A stretch of DNA of 64,000 bases from Foetidibacter luteolus (GTDB lineage Bacteria > Bacteroidota > Bacteroidia > Chitinophagales > Chitinophagaceae). The position numbers were made by a program, and so were the translations under genes. The stretch lies in the NCBI RefSeq assembly GCF_009650435.1, contig NZ_VVIP01000065.1:62001-126000 (forward strand), read 5' to 3'. Shown here piece after piece: positions 9,284 to 20,900 of the stretch; position 1 is the first letter of the stretch, and each line of letters begins with the position of its first letter. The notes under the pieces are model-generated. The model had not been told where the DNA came from. It made no database searches and worked only from the letters and a program-made list of their open reading frames with translations.

Positions 9284-10786
9284 CTAAATTTTTGTAACCC
9301 ATGCCGCATCTTTACTTTCCAGTAAAGAATACCCCATCAAAAACTCGTCTACTTTCCTGGCGCATTCCCGGCCCTCGCTGATGGCCCATACTACAAGGGA
9401 TTGTCCCCGGCGCATATCGCCACAGGTGAATATCCTGGAAATGTTGGTTTGATACTCTTTTTCAGTTGCTTTTACGTTGCCCCTGTCGTCCAGTTCTACG
9501 TCCAAATCATTCAGCATACCCTCTTTTTGTGGGTACACAAAGCCCATAGCAAGCAACGCCAGCTCGCAGGGAATGGTTCTTTCGCTGCCCGCAATTTCCT
9601 GGAACTGCGCCGGCCGGCCGTCTTCACTCACCTTCCACTCCAGGTCGGCTATTTTCAATGCTTTAAGGTTACCCTTTTCGTCGCCAATAAATTCCTTGGT
9701 GGTAATAGCCCAGTGCCTGTTGGCCCCCTCTTCATGCGATGAGGATGTTTTAAGCACCATTGGGTAAGTTGGCCAGGGCATAAAAGTGGTACGGCTGGCA
9801 GGAGGCTGGGGCATTAACTCAAACTGTGTTACAGATGTAGCGCCATGCCTGTTGGATGTACCCACGCAATCGCTGCCGGTATCGCCTCCGCCAATTACTA
9901 CAACATTCTTACCATCGGCCCTAAGCTCTTCAAACCAAATATTGCTTTCTATATGGGCATTGCTAAGGGGGTCTTTACCTGCAACTCTCTTATTTTGTTG
10001 TTTCAGAAACTGCATAGCATAATAAACACCTTTCAGGTTGCGGCCTGGAATATCCAGGTTGCGGGGTACGGTAGAACCGCCAGCCAGCACAACCGCATGG
10101 TACTCCCGCAGTATATCATTCAGCGGCACATTTACACCCACGTTGGCATTGCACTTAAATACTACGCCTTCTTCTTCCATTACAGCCACCCGTCTGTCTA
10201 TCACCCATTTTTCCAGCTTAAAATCGGGTATGCCGTAACGCAGCAGACCACCCGGTGCATCATCCCGCTCAAAAACGGTAACAGAATGCCCGGCATAATT
10301 AAGCTGCGCAGCGGCAGCCAGGCCCGCAGGACCAGAACCTACCACAGCTATTTTTTTGCCTGTGCGTACATTGGGTTTTTTGGCTTTTACCAGCCCGTTT
10401 TCAAAAGCTATTTCTATAATATGCCTTTCTATTTCTTCAATAGCAACGGGCGGCTGGTTTATGCCCAGTACACAGGCGCTTTCGCAAGGCGCAGGACAAA
10501 TACGGCCTGTAAACTCAGGAAAATTGTTGGTAGAGCTTAAAATATCGTAAGCCTCTTTCCAGTTTTTACGGTAGATGGCATCATTAAACTCCGGAATTAC
10601 ATTACCCAGCGGGCAACCGCTGTGGCAGAATGGTATGCCGCAATTCATGCAACGGGCGGCCTGCTGGTTAAGTTTATCGGAAGAATACTTTTCTATAAAC
10701 TCGTTGTAATCGTTCAGGCGTTCCTGTACGGGGCGTTTGGCCGGCAATTCTCTTGTAAACTCAATAAACCCGGTTGGTTTACCCAT
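9284..10786 (-). CDS. gltD: Glutamate synthase, small (beta) subunit
   Basis: NAD(P)H-oxidising, FAD-containing subunit that passes electrons to GltB for making glutamate from glutamine and 2-oxoglutarate. Its 500 residues match the family. The N-terminal Fe-S cysteine clusters (CMNCGIPFCHSGCP near 46-60 and CPAPCESAC near 97-105) are intact. A first dinucleotide fold (VVGSGPAGLAAA) and a second one (VIGGGDTGSDC) follow. It lies 223 bases downstream of gltB on the same strand, with a copy of repeat family 1 between them. Confidence 0.97.
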   Translation of the reverse strand: MGKPTGFIEFTRELPAKRPVQERLNDYNEFIEKYSSDKLNQQAARCMNCGIPFCHSGCPLGNVIPEFNDAIYRKNWKEAYDILSSTNNFPEFTGRICPAPCESACVLGINQPPVAIEEIERHIIEIAFENGLVKAKKPNVRTGKKIAVVGSGPAGLAAAAQLNYAGHSVTVFERDDAPGGLLRYGIPDFKLEKWVIDRRVAVMEEEGVVFKCNANVGVNVPLNDILREYHAVVLAGGSTVPRNLDIPGRNLKGVYYAMQFLKQQNKRVAGKDPLSNAHIESNIWFEELRADGKNVVVIGGGDTGSDCVGTSNRHGATSVTQFELMPQPPASRTTFMPWPTYPMVLKTSSSHEEGANRHWAITTKEFIGDEKGNLKALKIADLEWKVSEDGRPAQFQEIAGSERTIPCELALLAMGFVYPQKEGMLNDLDVELDDRGNVKATEKEYQTNISRIFTCGDMRRGQSLVVWAISEGRECARKVDEFLMGYSLLESKDAAWVTKI

Positions 10787-10879
10787 ATCTCAGTTTCTGA
10801 TTTGTTTTGATTAATCGGTTGTTAGGGATGATACCGGCCACAGCTACATGGCCATTTGTATGCTCCCTTTACTTTTTTA

Positions 10880-10937
10880 TGATACCAGCTAAAGCGCTTC
10901 GTGGCATCGCCTGTTGCGTCGCAATCCTTTCATCTGC
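10880..10937. repeat. Dispersed repeat family 1, copy in the gltB-gltD spacer
   Basis: Starts at GATACCAGC and runs through GTGGCATCGCC and TTGCGTCGCAATCCTTTCATC. It separates two genes that are usually tightly coupled. Confidence 0.75.
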
Positions 10938-11009
10938 AGTAACACTGGCATCAATCACCTGCGTAACATGAAATGATACAACACGCCTTGGGCATATTCC
11001 GCGAATGCA

Positions 11010-14000
11010 CTATTTGCTAAGCTCCATCTTATGCTTCTTCTCCAGCAATGCTTTCTTGTAATCCCGCGGGAACACTTTTACAAAATTCCTAAGCTGGTTT
11101 TCAAAATCATCCAGTACAAAACGGGCCACGGTGCTGGCAGTATATTCGTAATGCTTACTTATCATATCCTGCAGCAGTTTAGCATCTTCTTCGCCTACGG
11201 GGTCAAGGTCAACCATTTCCATGTTGCACATGGAGGCGAATTTACCCTGCACATCGTATACATAAGCAATCCCGCCACTCATGCCCGCGGCAAAGTTGCG
11301 GCCCGTAGCACCCAGGATGATGGCTGTGCCACCGGTCATATATTCACAACCATGGTCGCCCACGCCCTCAACCACTACTTTGGCGCCGGAGTTACGTACA
11401 CAAAAGCGTTCCCCGGCTTTACCCCGTATAAACGCCTCGCCGGATGTGGCGCCATAGAAAGCCACATTGCCGATAATGCTGTTTTCTTCCGGTACAAAAG
11501 TAGCCTGCTTAGGTGGGTATATTACCAGCCTTGCGCCGCTTAAGCCTTTACCGAAATAGTCATTGGCATCGCCTTCCAGTTCAAAGGTTACCCCCTTAGT
11601 ATTAAAAGCGGCAAAGCTTTGGCCAGCGGTACCGGTAAGTTTGTAATGTATGGTATCATCCGGCAGGCCATCCGCTTTGTAAATCTTGCTGATCTCGTTG
11701 GAAAGAATGGTACCGGCAGTCCTGTCTGTATTAATGATGGTAAATTCCCCGGTTACTTTTTCCTTGTTTTTCAAGGCTGGTTCCGCGGCTTTCAGCAGCT
11801 TCCAGTCCAGCACGTTGGCTAGGCCATGATCCTGCTCTTCCTGGTTGTACAGGCCAACATATTCTGTTGCCGGCTCTTTGTACAGGATGGCGGATATATC
11901 CAGCTTGCTGTATTTCCAATGCGTTATGTTTTCCCTTGGCTCCAGCGTATCTACCTGGCCAATCATTTCGTTCACTGTCCTAAAGCCCAGTTCCGCCATT
12001 ATTTCCCTTAGCTCCTGGGTAATAAACTTAAAGAAGTTTACCACATGGTCGGCATTGCCGGTAAAGCGTTTGCGCAGTTCCGGGTCTTGTGTGGCAACAC
12101 CCACGGGGCAGGTATTCAAATGGCATTTACGCATCATAATGCAACCTTCAACTACCAGTGCAGCCGTTGCAATACCCCACTCTTCGGCCCCCAGCAACGC
12201 AGCAATAGCAACGTCCCGGCCTGTTTTTAACTGGCCGTCTGTTTGTACCACTACCCTGCTGCGCAATTTGTTGCGTACCAGTGTTTGGTGTGTTTCGGCC
12301 AAACCAAGCTCCCACGGCAAACCCGCATGTTTAATGGAACTTATTGGCGATGCCCCGGTACCACCATCGTTACCGGCAATCAATATAACATCGGCCTTGG
12401 CTTTTGCAACACCCGCGGCAATAGTGCCCACACCGGCTTTGGAAACCAGCTTAACATTTATACGGGCTGCCCGGTTGGCATTCTTCAGGTCAAATATCAA
12501 CTGCGCCAAATCTTCAATGGAATAAATATCGTGGTGCGGCGGCGGAGAAATCAAGCCTACGCCAGGTGTGGAGTGCCTTGTACGCCCAATCCAGTCGTCT
12601 ACCTTATGGCCGGGCAACTGGCCACCCTCGCCCGGTTTAGCACCCTGGGCCATTTTAATCTGTAATTCATCAGCTTCAGTAAGGTAATAGCTGGTTACCC
12701 CAAAACGTGCGGATGCTACCTGCTTAATGGCAGAACGCATAGAATCGCCATTGGGCAGTTTTGTATAGCGCACTTCATCTTCGCCACCTTCACCGGTATT
12801 GCTTTTACCGCCCAGGCGGTTCATGGCAATGGCCAGCGTGGTATGCGCCTCCCAGGAAATAGAGCCAAAACTCATTGCGCCGGTAGCGAAACGCTTGTAA
12901 ATATTTTCCGCTGCTTCCACCTCTTCGATGGGCACTGCAGGCCTGTTTTTCTTAAACTTGAAGAGGCTGCGCAGTGTAGCGGCTTTTTCGCCCTGGTCGT
13001 TTACCAGTTTGGTGTATTTCTTAAAAATACTGTAGTCATTCATCCTGGTGGAATACTGCAACAGGTGAATGGTTTGCGGGTTAAACAGGTGAAACTCGCC
13101 TTTACGCTTCCACTGGTACAAACCACCCACAGGCAGGCGGTCAACAGGAATATCCTTTCTGCTAAAGCCAAGAAAATGCTTGCTCAGGGTTTCTTTGGCG
13201 ATTTCATCCAGGCCCATGCCCTGTATGCGGGATGTGGCGCCGGTGAAGTAAGTATCTACTACAGATTTATTAATACCGATTATCTCAAATATCTGCGCAC
13301 CCTGGTAGCTCTGGAAAGTGGAAATACCCATTTTCGAGAATACTTTCAAAAGGCCGTCACAAACGGCTTTCACATAGTTCTTCTTCAGTTGCTCGGGGTC
13401 AAGCTGCGTTTCCAGCTTGTTATTCAGCCGCATATCCCTTATGGAAGACAGTGCCAGGTAAGGGTTTATGGCAGTGGCGCCAAAACCTATCAAACAGGCA
13501 AAATGGTGTACTTCCCAAACGTCGCCGGCCTCAACCACCAGGCCAACCTGGCCACGCAGCCCTTTGCGGATAAGGTGATGGTGCACGGCTGAAAGCGCCA
13601 GCAGGGATGGTATGGGCGCATGATCGCTGTCTATGGCCCTGTCTGATAAAATCAGCACTTCAAAACCATCGTTGGCAGCATCTACCGCATAGCGGCAAAG
13701 CCTGTCAAGACCGGCTTTTAAAGAACCCGGCTTACCATCTGCCCTAAAGTAGGTTTGCAGCGTTTTAGCCTGGAAGATGCCGGTATCTATGCTGCGGAGC
13801 TTTTCCAGCTCGTGGTTATTTAAAACCGGTTGCTTAAGCGCTACACAGTGGCAGCTTAGCGGGTCTTCTATTAAAAGGTTACCGTTGTTGCCTACAAAAG
13901 TAGCCAGTGACATTACCATCCTTTCCCGGATGGGGTCAATAGGTGGGTTGGTTACCTGGGCAAACAACTGTTTAAAGTAGCTGCTCAGGTGTTGCGGCTG

Positions 14001-15542
14001 GTCGCTTAGTACAGCTAGCGGCACATCCGTACCCATGGAGCCTACAGGCTCTTTACCATCAATGGCCATTGGGGCAATAATGGTTTCAAGGTCCTCGGTG
14101 GAGTAACCAAATGCTTTCTGGTATTTAAATATCTGGTCAGTTTCCAGGTGTGTAAACAGCACCCTCGGCTCTGGCAATTCTTCCAGCCTTATTTTATATT
14201 TATTCAGCCATTCCGCATAAGGTTTGGATGAACAGATATCGTGTTTTAATTCTTCGTCACTGATGATACGGCCCTGCTCCATATCCACCACGAACATTTT
14301 GCCGGGTTGCAGGCGGCCCTTTTCTTTAATGGTGGCAGGGTCAACAGGTAATGCGCCGGTTTCTGAAGCCATTATTACACGGTCATCAGTTGTTACGCAG
14401 TAGCGGGAAGGGCGAAGGCCATTCCTGTCTAGCGTGGCGCCAATTATTTTGCCATCCGTAAAAGAAATAGAAGCCGGGCCATCCCAGGGCTCCATCAAGG
14501 CTGCATGGTATTCGTAAAAGGCCTTTTTAATGGGGTTCATGTGCTCGTTGCCATCCCAGGCTTCGGGTATCAGCATCATCATTACATGTGCCAGCGGGCG
14601 GCCGCTAAGCGTTAGCATTTCCACCATATTATCCAGGCAGGCGCTATCGCTTTGGTTAGATGACACGATGGGCAACAGCAAATCCATCTCTTCTTTGGTA
14701 AAGAGTGGTGTTTCAAAACCCTTCTCACTGGTTTTTAACCAGTTAAGATTACCCTGCAAGGTATTTATCTCACCATTGTGGGCTATAAAACGGAAAGGTT
14801 GTGCCAGCTTCCAGCTAGGGAAAGTATTGGTGGCAAAACGGGAGTGTACCAGCCCGAATGCGCTAACCAGGCGCTTATTATTTAAATCAGGAAAATAAGG
14901 ACGTACCTGGCTGCTGATTAGCTGGCCTTTATATACTACAGTTTTATAAGAGAGAGAGGCTATGTAAAAGCCAATCTCATCTTTACGTACCGTATTATTT
15001 ACAGTGTGGGAAGCATAATTGCGCAGCACAAATAACTTTCGCTCAAACTCCTGCGGGTTGCTGATATGGTCTGGGCAGGCTATAAAAACCTGTTCCATCT
15101 CCGGCTCTACTGAAAGCGCCGTTGGGCCAATATCGGTTTGGTTAACCGGAACACGGCGGTAGGCCAGCACTTCCAGCCCAAGTTTTTCTGCGCAGCGGTT
15201 AAATATGTCACGGCATTCTTCCCTCAGTCGTATTTCTTTGGGAAAGAACATTACACCCACGCCATACTTACCAAAAGCCGGCAGGTGCACACCCAGCTTA
15301 AGGCATTCATCGAAGAAGAATTCATGTGGTGTCTGTATCATAATGCCGGCGCCATCACCGGAATTATTCTCACATCCACAAGCGCCGCGGTGCTCCATAT
15401 TTTCCAACACGGTTAACGCGTCAGAAATAATCTGGTGAGATTTGTTGCCTCTAATGTTGGCTACAAAACCAATTCCACAGGCGTCACGCTCAAAGGAGGG
15501 GTCATACAATCCCTCATGTCTGTTTTGTACAGGCATAGGCAA
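11010..15542 (-). CDS. gltB: Glutamate synthase, large (alpha) subunit
   Basis: FMN/3Fe-4S enzyme that releases ammonia from glutamine, channels it to 2-oxoglutarate and forms glutamate. At 1,510 residues it has full family length. The class II amidotransferase domain begins after a 21-residue propeptide, with the nucleophile Cys22 in the context DACGIGF. The central and FMN barrel domains follow. The 3Fe-4S cysteines are in [15 protein letters not shown], and the C-terminal glycine-rich GXGXG domain is complete ([13 protein letters not shown]). It pairs with gltD downstream. Confidence 0.98.
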   Translation of the reverse strand: MPMPVQNRHEGLYDPSFERDACGIGFVANIRGNKSHQIISDALTVLENMEHRGACGCENNSGDGAGIMIQTPHEFFFDECLKLGVHLPAFGKYGVGVMFFPKEIRLREECRDIFNRCAEKLGLEVLAYRRVPVNQTDIGPTALSVEPEMEQVFIACPDHISNPQEFERKLFVLRNYASHTVNNTVRKDEIGFYIASLSYKTVVYKGQLISSQVRPYFPDLNNKRLVSAFGLVHSRFATNTFPSWKLAQPFRFIAHNGEINTLQGNLNWLKTSEKGFETPLFTKEEMDLLLPIVSSNQSDSACLDNMVEMLTLSGRPLAHVMMMLIPEAWDGNEHMNPIKKAFYEYHAALMEPWDGPASISFTDGKIIGATLDRNGLRPSRYCVTTDDRVIMASETGALPVDPATIKEKGRLQPGKMFVVDMEQGRIISDEELKHDICSSKPYAEWLNKYKIRLEELPEPRVLFTHLETDQIFKYQKAFGYSTEDLETIIAPMAIDGKEPVGSMGTDVPLAVLSDQPQHLSSYFKQLFAQVTNPPIDPIRERMVMSLATFVGNNGNLLIEDPLSCHCVALKQPVLNNHELEKLRSIDTGIFQAKTLQTYFRADGKPGSLKAGLDRLCRYAVDAANDGFEVLILSDRAIDSDHAPIPSLLALSAVHHHLIRKGLRGQVGLVVEAGDVWEVHHFACLIGFGATAINPYLALSSIRDMRLNNKLETQLDPEQLKKNYVKAVCDGLLKVFSKMGISTFQSYQGAQIFEIIGINKSVVDTYFTGATSRIQGMGLDEIAKETLSKHFLGFSRKDIPVDRLPVGGLYQWKRKGEFHLFNPQTIHLLQYSTRMNDYSIFKKYTKLVNDQGEKAATLRSLFKFKKNRPAVPIEEVEAAENIYKRFATGAMSFGSISWEAHTTLAIAMNRLGGKSNTGEGGEDEVRYTKLPNGDSMRSAIKQVASARFGVTSYYLTEADELQIKMAQGAKPGEGGQLPGHKVDDWIGRTRHSTPGVGLISPPPHHDIYSIEDLAQLIFDLKNANRAARINVKLVSKAGVGTIAAGVAKAKADVILIAGNDGGTGASPISSIKHAGLPWELGLAETHQTLVRNKLRSRVVVQTDGQLKTGRDVAIAALLGAEEWGIATAALVVEGCIMMRKCHLNTCPVGVATQDPELRKRFTGNADHVVNFFKFITQELREIMAELGFRTVNEMIGQVDTLEPRENITHWKYSKLDISAILYKEPATEYVGLYNQEEQDHGLANVLDWKLLKAAEPALKNKEKVTGEFTIINTDRTAGTILSNEISKIYKADGLPDDTIHYKLTGTAGQSFAAFNTKGVTFELEGDANDYFGKGLSGARLVIYPPKQATFVPEENSIIGNVAFYGATSGEAFIRGKAGERFCVRNSGAKVVVEGVGDHGCEYMTGGTAIILGATGRNFAAGMSGGIAYVYDVQGKFASMCNMEMVDLDPVGEEDAKLLQDMISKHYEYTASTVARFVLDDFENQLRNFVKVFPRDYKKALLEKKHKMELSK

Positions 15543-15725
15543 ACGATGATTTTGTTTGGATAAAAATTATGGCAGGCGAATAAAATTACGAAAATTTAAT
15601 AAAATAGGCGCTAAATATTTTTTAAGGGAAGCTTTATAACCTTGAATTTATTGCAAAGAACCCTGCAAAAAGATAAAAATAATCTAACAGCAAAATATAA
15701 CCGGCTGTATTTCAGTGTTTAGATT

Positions 15726-16550
15726 TTAAAGAACAACTACAATATAGTGCCCGGGGAACAGAAATGCCTGGTTAAAACCAAAGGGAAAAATGCCGAAAAC
15801 AGTACTGCCGCTACCCGTCATAGATGCATACACAGCCCCGGACTTATATAGAATTTCTTTAATGTCAGCAATTTCAGGATGCAAAGCAGCCACCCCGGCT
15901 TCAAAATCGTTTTTCAACAGGTTTCGCCAGGTTGCTACTGGCTGGCTTACCACTTCCCTTACGTTAACAGAAGGTTTTCCGGGCTTTACAGCCGCAAAAG
16001 CTTCAGATGTTTTTACATGAATGCCTGGGTTTACGAGCACAAACCTGTAGCCGGACAAATCTAACGGCAATGGCTGCAACAGATCACCCCGCCCCTCCGC
16101 ATAAGCCGGCCGGTTGTTGATGAAGAATGGGCAATCGCTGCCCAGTTGCAACGCATATGCCATAAGCTTTTCTTCAGAAAGGCCGAGTTTAAACTTATCA
16201 TTCAACAGTTTTAATACAAAAGCCCCATCGGCGCTGCCCCCACCCAGGCCTGCGCCCATAGGTATATTCTTGTGCAGGTGCATTTTTATCTTAGGCAGCC
16301 CGGGAAAATCCTTCTTTATTATAGTATATGCCCTAATGCAAAGGTTATCACTTTCACCGCCGCGTATGGCCAACCCGGAAGTTGTAAATTCCACATCCTT
16401 TTCCGGCGGTGCATCGGCTGACCTAATTATCTCTACCGCATCTTTCAGGGGCAATGGATAAAAAACCGTTTCCAGGTTATGGTAACCATCGTTACGTTTA
16501 CTTATTATATTAAGGCCGAGATTGATTTTGCAGCCGGGGAAATAAATCAA
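15726..16550 (-). CDS. ispE: 4-diphosphocytidyl-2-C-methyl-D-erythritol kinase
   Basis: Cytoplasmic GHMP kinase of the MEP isoprenoid pathway, phosphorylating CDP-methylerythritol with ATP. It has 274 residues. The N-terminal CKINLGLNI motif and the ATP-binding glycine loop PMGAGLGGGSADGA (residues 97-110) are intact, and GSDCPFF and MTGSGSTVFG follow in the expected order. It starts immediately at the family's usual N-terminus, with no signal peptide. It stands between gltB and a repeat-containing gap and looks monocistronic. Confidence 0.96.
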   Translation of the reverse strand: MIYFPGCKINLGLNIISKRNDGYHNLETVFYPLPLKDAVEIIRSADAPPEKDVEFTTSGLAIRGGESDNLCIRAYTIIKKDFPGLPKIKMHLHKNIPMGAGLGGGSADGAFVLKLLNDKFKLGLSEEKLMAYALQLGSDCPFFINNRPAYAEGRGDLLQPLPLDLSGYRFVLVNPGIHVKTSEAFAAVKPGKPSVNVREVVSQPVATWRNLLKNDFEAGVAALHPEIADIKEILYKSGAVYASMTGSGSTVFGIFPFGFNQAFLFPGHYIVVVL

Positions 16551-16606
16551 AAGATTTCGGTTGTATGGTTGTATAAATATTGGAACGATAGTTTGGGCGC
16601 CTGCTA

Positions 16607-16702
16607 AAGCACCGGGCTATCCGTTACTACTCCGCCACAGCCCCTTGCGGCATGAGCCTCAGCGGGGTATCCACTCCTATCCCTGGCGCGGACGGGCAGC
16701 AC
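16607..16702 (-). repeat. Dispersed repeat family 2, divergent copy
   Basis: Recognisable from CTACTCCGCCACA, GCCTC-GCGGGGTATCCACTCC and TCCCT segments in the same order as the better copies at 48803 and 55754. Together with the family 1 copy at 16770-16851 and a GTGAGTAGTGAGTGG microrepeat it fills the 361-base gap upstream of ispE; no gene is visible there. Confidence 0.55.
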
Positions 16703-16769
16703 CAAACCCACTCATCAAAGAATCTTTATTGAACCGGCAACCCGGAAAACCAGCTTACTGCCTGCACCG

Positions 16770-16851
16770 GAAACGGGACGATGCCCATTGATTTGAAGAT
16801 GAAGTGCTTGCGACGCAAGGGACGATGCCATGAAAGCCGAAGCTGGTATCG
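16770..16851 (-). repeat. Dispersed repeat family 1, inverted copy
   Basis: Reads GAAGTGCTTGCGACGCAAGG...GATGCCATGAAAGCC...AGCTGGTATC, the reverse complement of the family consensus. Confidence 0.75.
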
Positions 16852-16911
16852 AGATGGTGAGTAGTGAGTGGTGAATGGTGAATTACTGCAACGTCTCACA
16901 TCTTTTCCGTT

Positions 16912-17505
16912 TTACTTTCGTTTGTTAATTTCATCCCTTATAGCAATGGCGCGGATGTAGTCTTCCTGGTCCAGCACATCGTTAAGCAGGGTATTCAGCT
17001 CGTCAAGGCTAAGTTTTGAAAGGTCTTCCCGGCCGGAGGAACTTACCGGCGATTCGCTGCTGACAGGCACTTCGGTTTTTTTCTTTTTACCCGTGTCTTC
17101 CATAAGAATACCTGCACTTTCCAGGATATGGTCGTAGGTAAAAATGGGGCAACCGAAACGTACCGCCAACGCAAGTGCGTCGCTGGTGCGGCTATCTATT
17201 TCAATGGTATCGTGCTCGCTGATGCAAACCAGTTTGGAGTAGAAAATACCTTCCTGCAGGTCGTTGATTATAATTTCCATCAACTCTACATTAAAGGCAT
17301 TCATAAAGTTTTTCATCAGGTCGTGGGTAAGCGGCCTGCTGGGCTGCATACGCTCCAGGGCCACTGCAATGGCCTGCGCCTCAAAACCGCCGATAACAAT
17401 TGGCAGGCGACGAAGACCGTTCACTTCTCCCAAAACAACCGCATAAGAATGCGTTTGCGTAATACTATGCGACAACGCAACTATTTCCAGTTCTATTTTC
17501 TTCAT
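16912..17505 (-). CDS. Bifunctional nuclease domain (DUF151) protein with C-terminal UVR motif
   Basis: A 197-residue protein with a BFN/DUF151 domain (about 1-135; conserved LPIVIGGFEAQAIAVALE and RTSDALALAVRFGCPIF), a Ser/Lys-rich linker (136-160) and a UvrB/UvrC-type helical motif at the end (LSLDELNTLLNDVLDQEDYI). This fusion is a common Bacteroidota form. DNase/RNase activity is reported for some plant and thermophile members; the role in this group is unclear. No signal peptide. Confidence 0.88.
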   Translation of the reverse strand: MKKIELEIVALSHSITQTHSYAVVLGEVNGLRRLPIVIGGFEAQAIAVALERMQPSRPLTHDLMKNFMNAFNVELMEIIINDLQEGIFYSKLVCISEHDTIEIDSRTSDALALAVRFGCPIFTYDHILESAGILMEDTGKKKKTEVPVSSESPVSSSGREDLSKLSLDELNTLLNDVLDQEDYIRAIAIRDEINKRK

Positions 17506-17948
17506 AACCTTTTTTGAGACGGGTATTCAGTTATCGGGCAAAAATAAAGATTTAATAGGTTTTAGCGTAGGTGACAGGAAATTAGTTTGCACACAAAACC
17601 CAGCATGAAAAAACGATACGGAAAGGAGGATCTGCCGAAGAGATACCGATTTATGACCGATGCAATTATTATTATGCAGTTGAAACCAGTGAGATTTTAC
17701 GCATTTATAACATGGCTTCGTTTTACAAAAACGGAAGCTAACAATTGAATAATATGTTGGATAAATTTGTTAGTTCTACAAAAAAATAAAAAACTTTCAT
17801 AATTTTTTTAAAAAGTTAATTATCTTAACACCCGAATTACAGCATAACCCTGAAGAATTTACACCTCCTCTGGCTTATGTGATGTTATTCTCCAATCATC
17901 CAAGGCTTAACCGGCTATTTATCAATTTTCAAACTTAAACAAACTGCT
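17506..17948. other. Upstream region of the SusC gene
   Basis: 443 bases, strongly AT-rich towards the SusC gene, with no dispersed repeat. A 47-codon open frame at 17605-17748 (plus strand) is very basic and shows no family features; I do not call it. The promoter of the 17.9 kb locus must lie here, but I could not pick out a clear TTTG/TANNTTTG pair. Confidence 0.5.
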
Positions 17949-20900
17949 ATGAAGAAAACAAAAGGCTTAATGCTTCTTCTGCTATTATGCATTGGAAGCA
18001 TATTTGCATTTGGGCAAGGCAAAAGAACTGTATTAGGAGCTGTAAGAGACAGCACTGGTAATGGCGTTCCGGGCGTAACCATTACCGTAAAAGGAACCAA
18101 GGTTTCAGGCACATCAGACGGGCAAGGCAATTTTAAGATTGTAGCCCCGCTTTCTAACCCGGTATTGGTTTTCTCCAGCATCGGTTTCCAGGCACAGGAA
18201 GTAGAAGTAAACTCAGATGATTTTCTGGCAGTAACGCTTGTTGGTTCTACAACAGAACTAAATGAAGTTGTGGTTACTGGTTTTGGCGCCAGAAAAAGTA
18301 CCAGGAAAATTACTTACGCGGTTACAGAAGTGAAAGGAGAAGACCTTTCAAGAACAAACACCCCAAACATAGTTAATGCATTGCAGGGCAAGGTTGCCGG
18401 TGTAATGATTAACCAGGGCGCTGGTGGTCCTTCTTCAAGTTCCAGGATAAGGATTAGAGGTAATACTTCCATTATTTCTAATAACACGCAGCCGCTTTTT
18501 GTAATAGATGGCGTTTTGATAAGGCCAGGCGTTTCCGGTGCAGATTCCTGGGGTGATGCGAGAGACTTTGGTAACGAGCTGAAAAATTTAAACCCCGATG
18601 ATTACGAAAGCTTGACCGTTTTAAAAGGCTCTGCAGCAACAGCACTTTATGGCTCTGATGGTCAATATGGCGTTGTATTAATTACTACCAAAAAGGGTAA
18701 AGTTCGTAAGGGTGTTGGTGTTACTTTTTCTCATTCACAAACTTTTGAAAAAGCTTACAGGCTTCCAGACTTTCAGAATGAATATGGCGGTGGCTATGAC
18801 CCATTTTTTGTAAAAGGCGCTGATGGCATGAATGAAGTGGAGCCTTCACTCGGACCCTATTACAGCTTTGGGCCAAAATTCGATGGAAGCACTGTTCGTG
18901 ACGCGGATGGCAGGTTAATACCCTGGAAAGCCAATAACCTGTTGGATCTTTTCCAGACCGGCAAGTTTTATAATACCAATGTAGCAGTAGAAGGCGGCAG
19001 TGAAAGGACTACTTTCCGCTTTGCCTATACCAACACAAAGAATAACAGCGTAATGCCGAATAACTCGTTTAAGAGAGACGTCTTCACGTTAAGGGCAACA
19101 CAAAAACTAAGTAGTTTTCTAAACCTTGATGCCTCTGCATCTTACGCTACTTCCTACTCGTTAAACCCAATATTGCAAGGCGGTAATTCAAATCCCCTGT
19201 TTAGATTGGCATATTCAAACTCCCGCCACTACGATATTGGATACAACAGCACAAATTACATTGATACAATAAATGGTGGCAGATGGGGCACAACGGTTGC
19301 CAACCCCAGCCCTTATTTAAGAGGCTCTATGACAGGTGTTTTTTGGAGCTATTATCAAAACAATGTGTCGCGCAGAGAAGATAATTTAAGGGCCAACCTT
19401 GACATTACAGCAACTATTACCCCATGGTTAAGTTTGTTGGTTAGAGGTAACGTAAACACCATTAACACTACTGATGAAACAAAAAACAGGGGTGATGGAA
19501 GAGCGTTTCGTGTTGGCGGCTATTACCGGTTAGCGCAAAGCAGCTCAAAAACAGGAAGGTTGCAAGCAGTATTATCTGCAAGTAAAGAAATTACAAATGA
19601 TATAGATGGCAGCCTTTCTATCGGAGGTGAGACCAACCGCAACCTGGGAGGATACTATTCCAACTCTAACACTAATGGCGGTTTTAAGATAGCAGATATC
19701 TATGCTATTTCCAACTCTGTTAATGCTGCTTCCGGCGATGCAGGCAGAAATGCTGTTAGCCGCCTGGACGCGGTTTACATGTATGGCGACGCCACTTGGA
19801 GAGACCTTGTTACTATGAGCTTTAGCCTTCGTAATGACTGGAACTCTAATCTTGTTTACCCTGATGGCCATGGAGATTTTAGCTATATCTATCCATCAGT
19901 TGGTTTGTCTTACATATTCAGTGAAAGCCTTAAGAAGTCTTCAGCTTTTGGTTTTCTTTCTTATGGTAAACTTCGCGGTAGCCTGGGATACACCGGAAGC
20001 GGCCCCGATATTTATAAAACGAGCGATGGCTTTGGTTATACACTAAATGGCAACTACACAAATCCTGATGGTTCGTTGGTTCCCCGGTATGGATTGAGCA
20101 GCCTTAACCTTGGTAACCAAAACTTAAAACCACAAAGAACAAGAGAGCTTGAATTCGGCGCTGAAATGAAATTCCTGAACAACAGGCTGGGCATTGATAT
20201 TGCCTGGTATAAGAAGAACACTTTCAACCAGGTAATTGGCCTTCCTGCTCCCTCAGAAAGCGGTTTAAGCAGTATCGTTTTGAATGCGGGCAATATCCAA
20301 AATCAAGGCATTGAAATCAGCTTAACCGGCAGCCCGGTGAGGTCAAAGAATTTCCAGTGGAACACCACTGTTAACTTTACCAGGAACAGGAATAAAATTA
20401 TTGATATTGGAAAGGAATATGGGGTAAATACTTACACACTTGATCTTGCATTTGGTGCAGATGTACAATCTCAAGCTATTGTAGGCAAAGATTATGGTAC
20501 AATTGTGAGTGGTTATGCTTATGCTCTAGTACAGGACAAAGGTTCTCCTAATTACGGCAAGAAACTTCTTAAACAAAATGGTGTATTCTGGAGGTCTCAG
20601 GATATTGGCCAGGGCCAGAGAGAAATCGGCAGCATGATGGAAAAATTCCTGATGACAAATATTCATGAATTTCGCTACAAAGACTTTAGCTTATTTGTAC
20701 AAGCAGACGCCAAAGTTGGCGGCATGATGGCTTCAGCCACACACCAATATGGTTCTCAGTATGGCAGCTTTAAAAGCACATTATTTGGCAGGGATGCAGC
20801 ACACGGCGGTGTTGAATGGGTAGATGATGAAGGAAGGACCCGTAACGATGGCATCATACCTGACGGTGTTTTCTCTGATGGTATTCAATTAAACGGCGTT

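Noticed and set aside
9033-9287. 84-codon plus-strand frame between amt-2 and gltD
   Set aside because: It runs through the terminator hairpin at 9049-9087 and overlaps the gltD stop.
12843-13592. 249-codon open frame antisense to gltB (and similar ones at 11845 and 9845)
   Set aside because: They lie entirely opposite strongly conserved gltB/gltD coding sequence and have no family features; they are frame shadows.
17605-17748. 47-codon frame upstream of SusC
   Set aside because: Very basic, no upstream promoter box and no family; chance is likely in AT-rich DNA.
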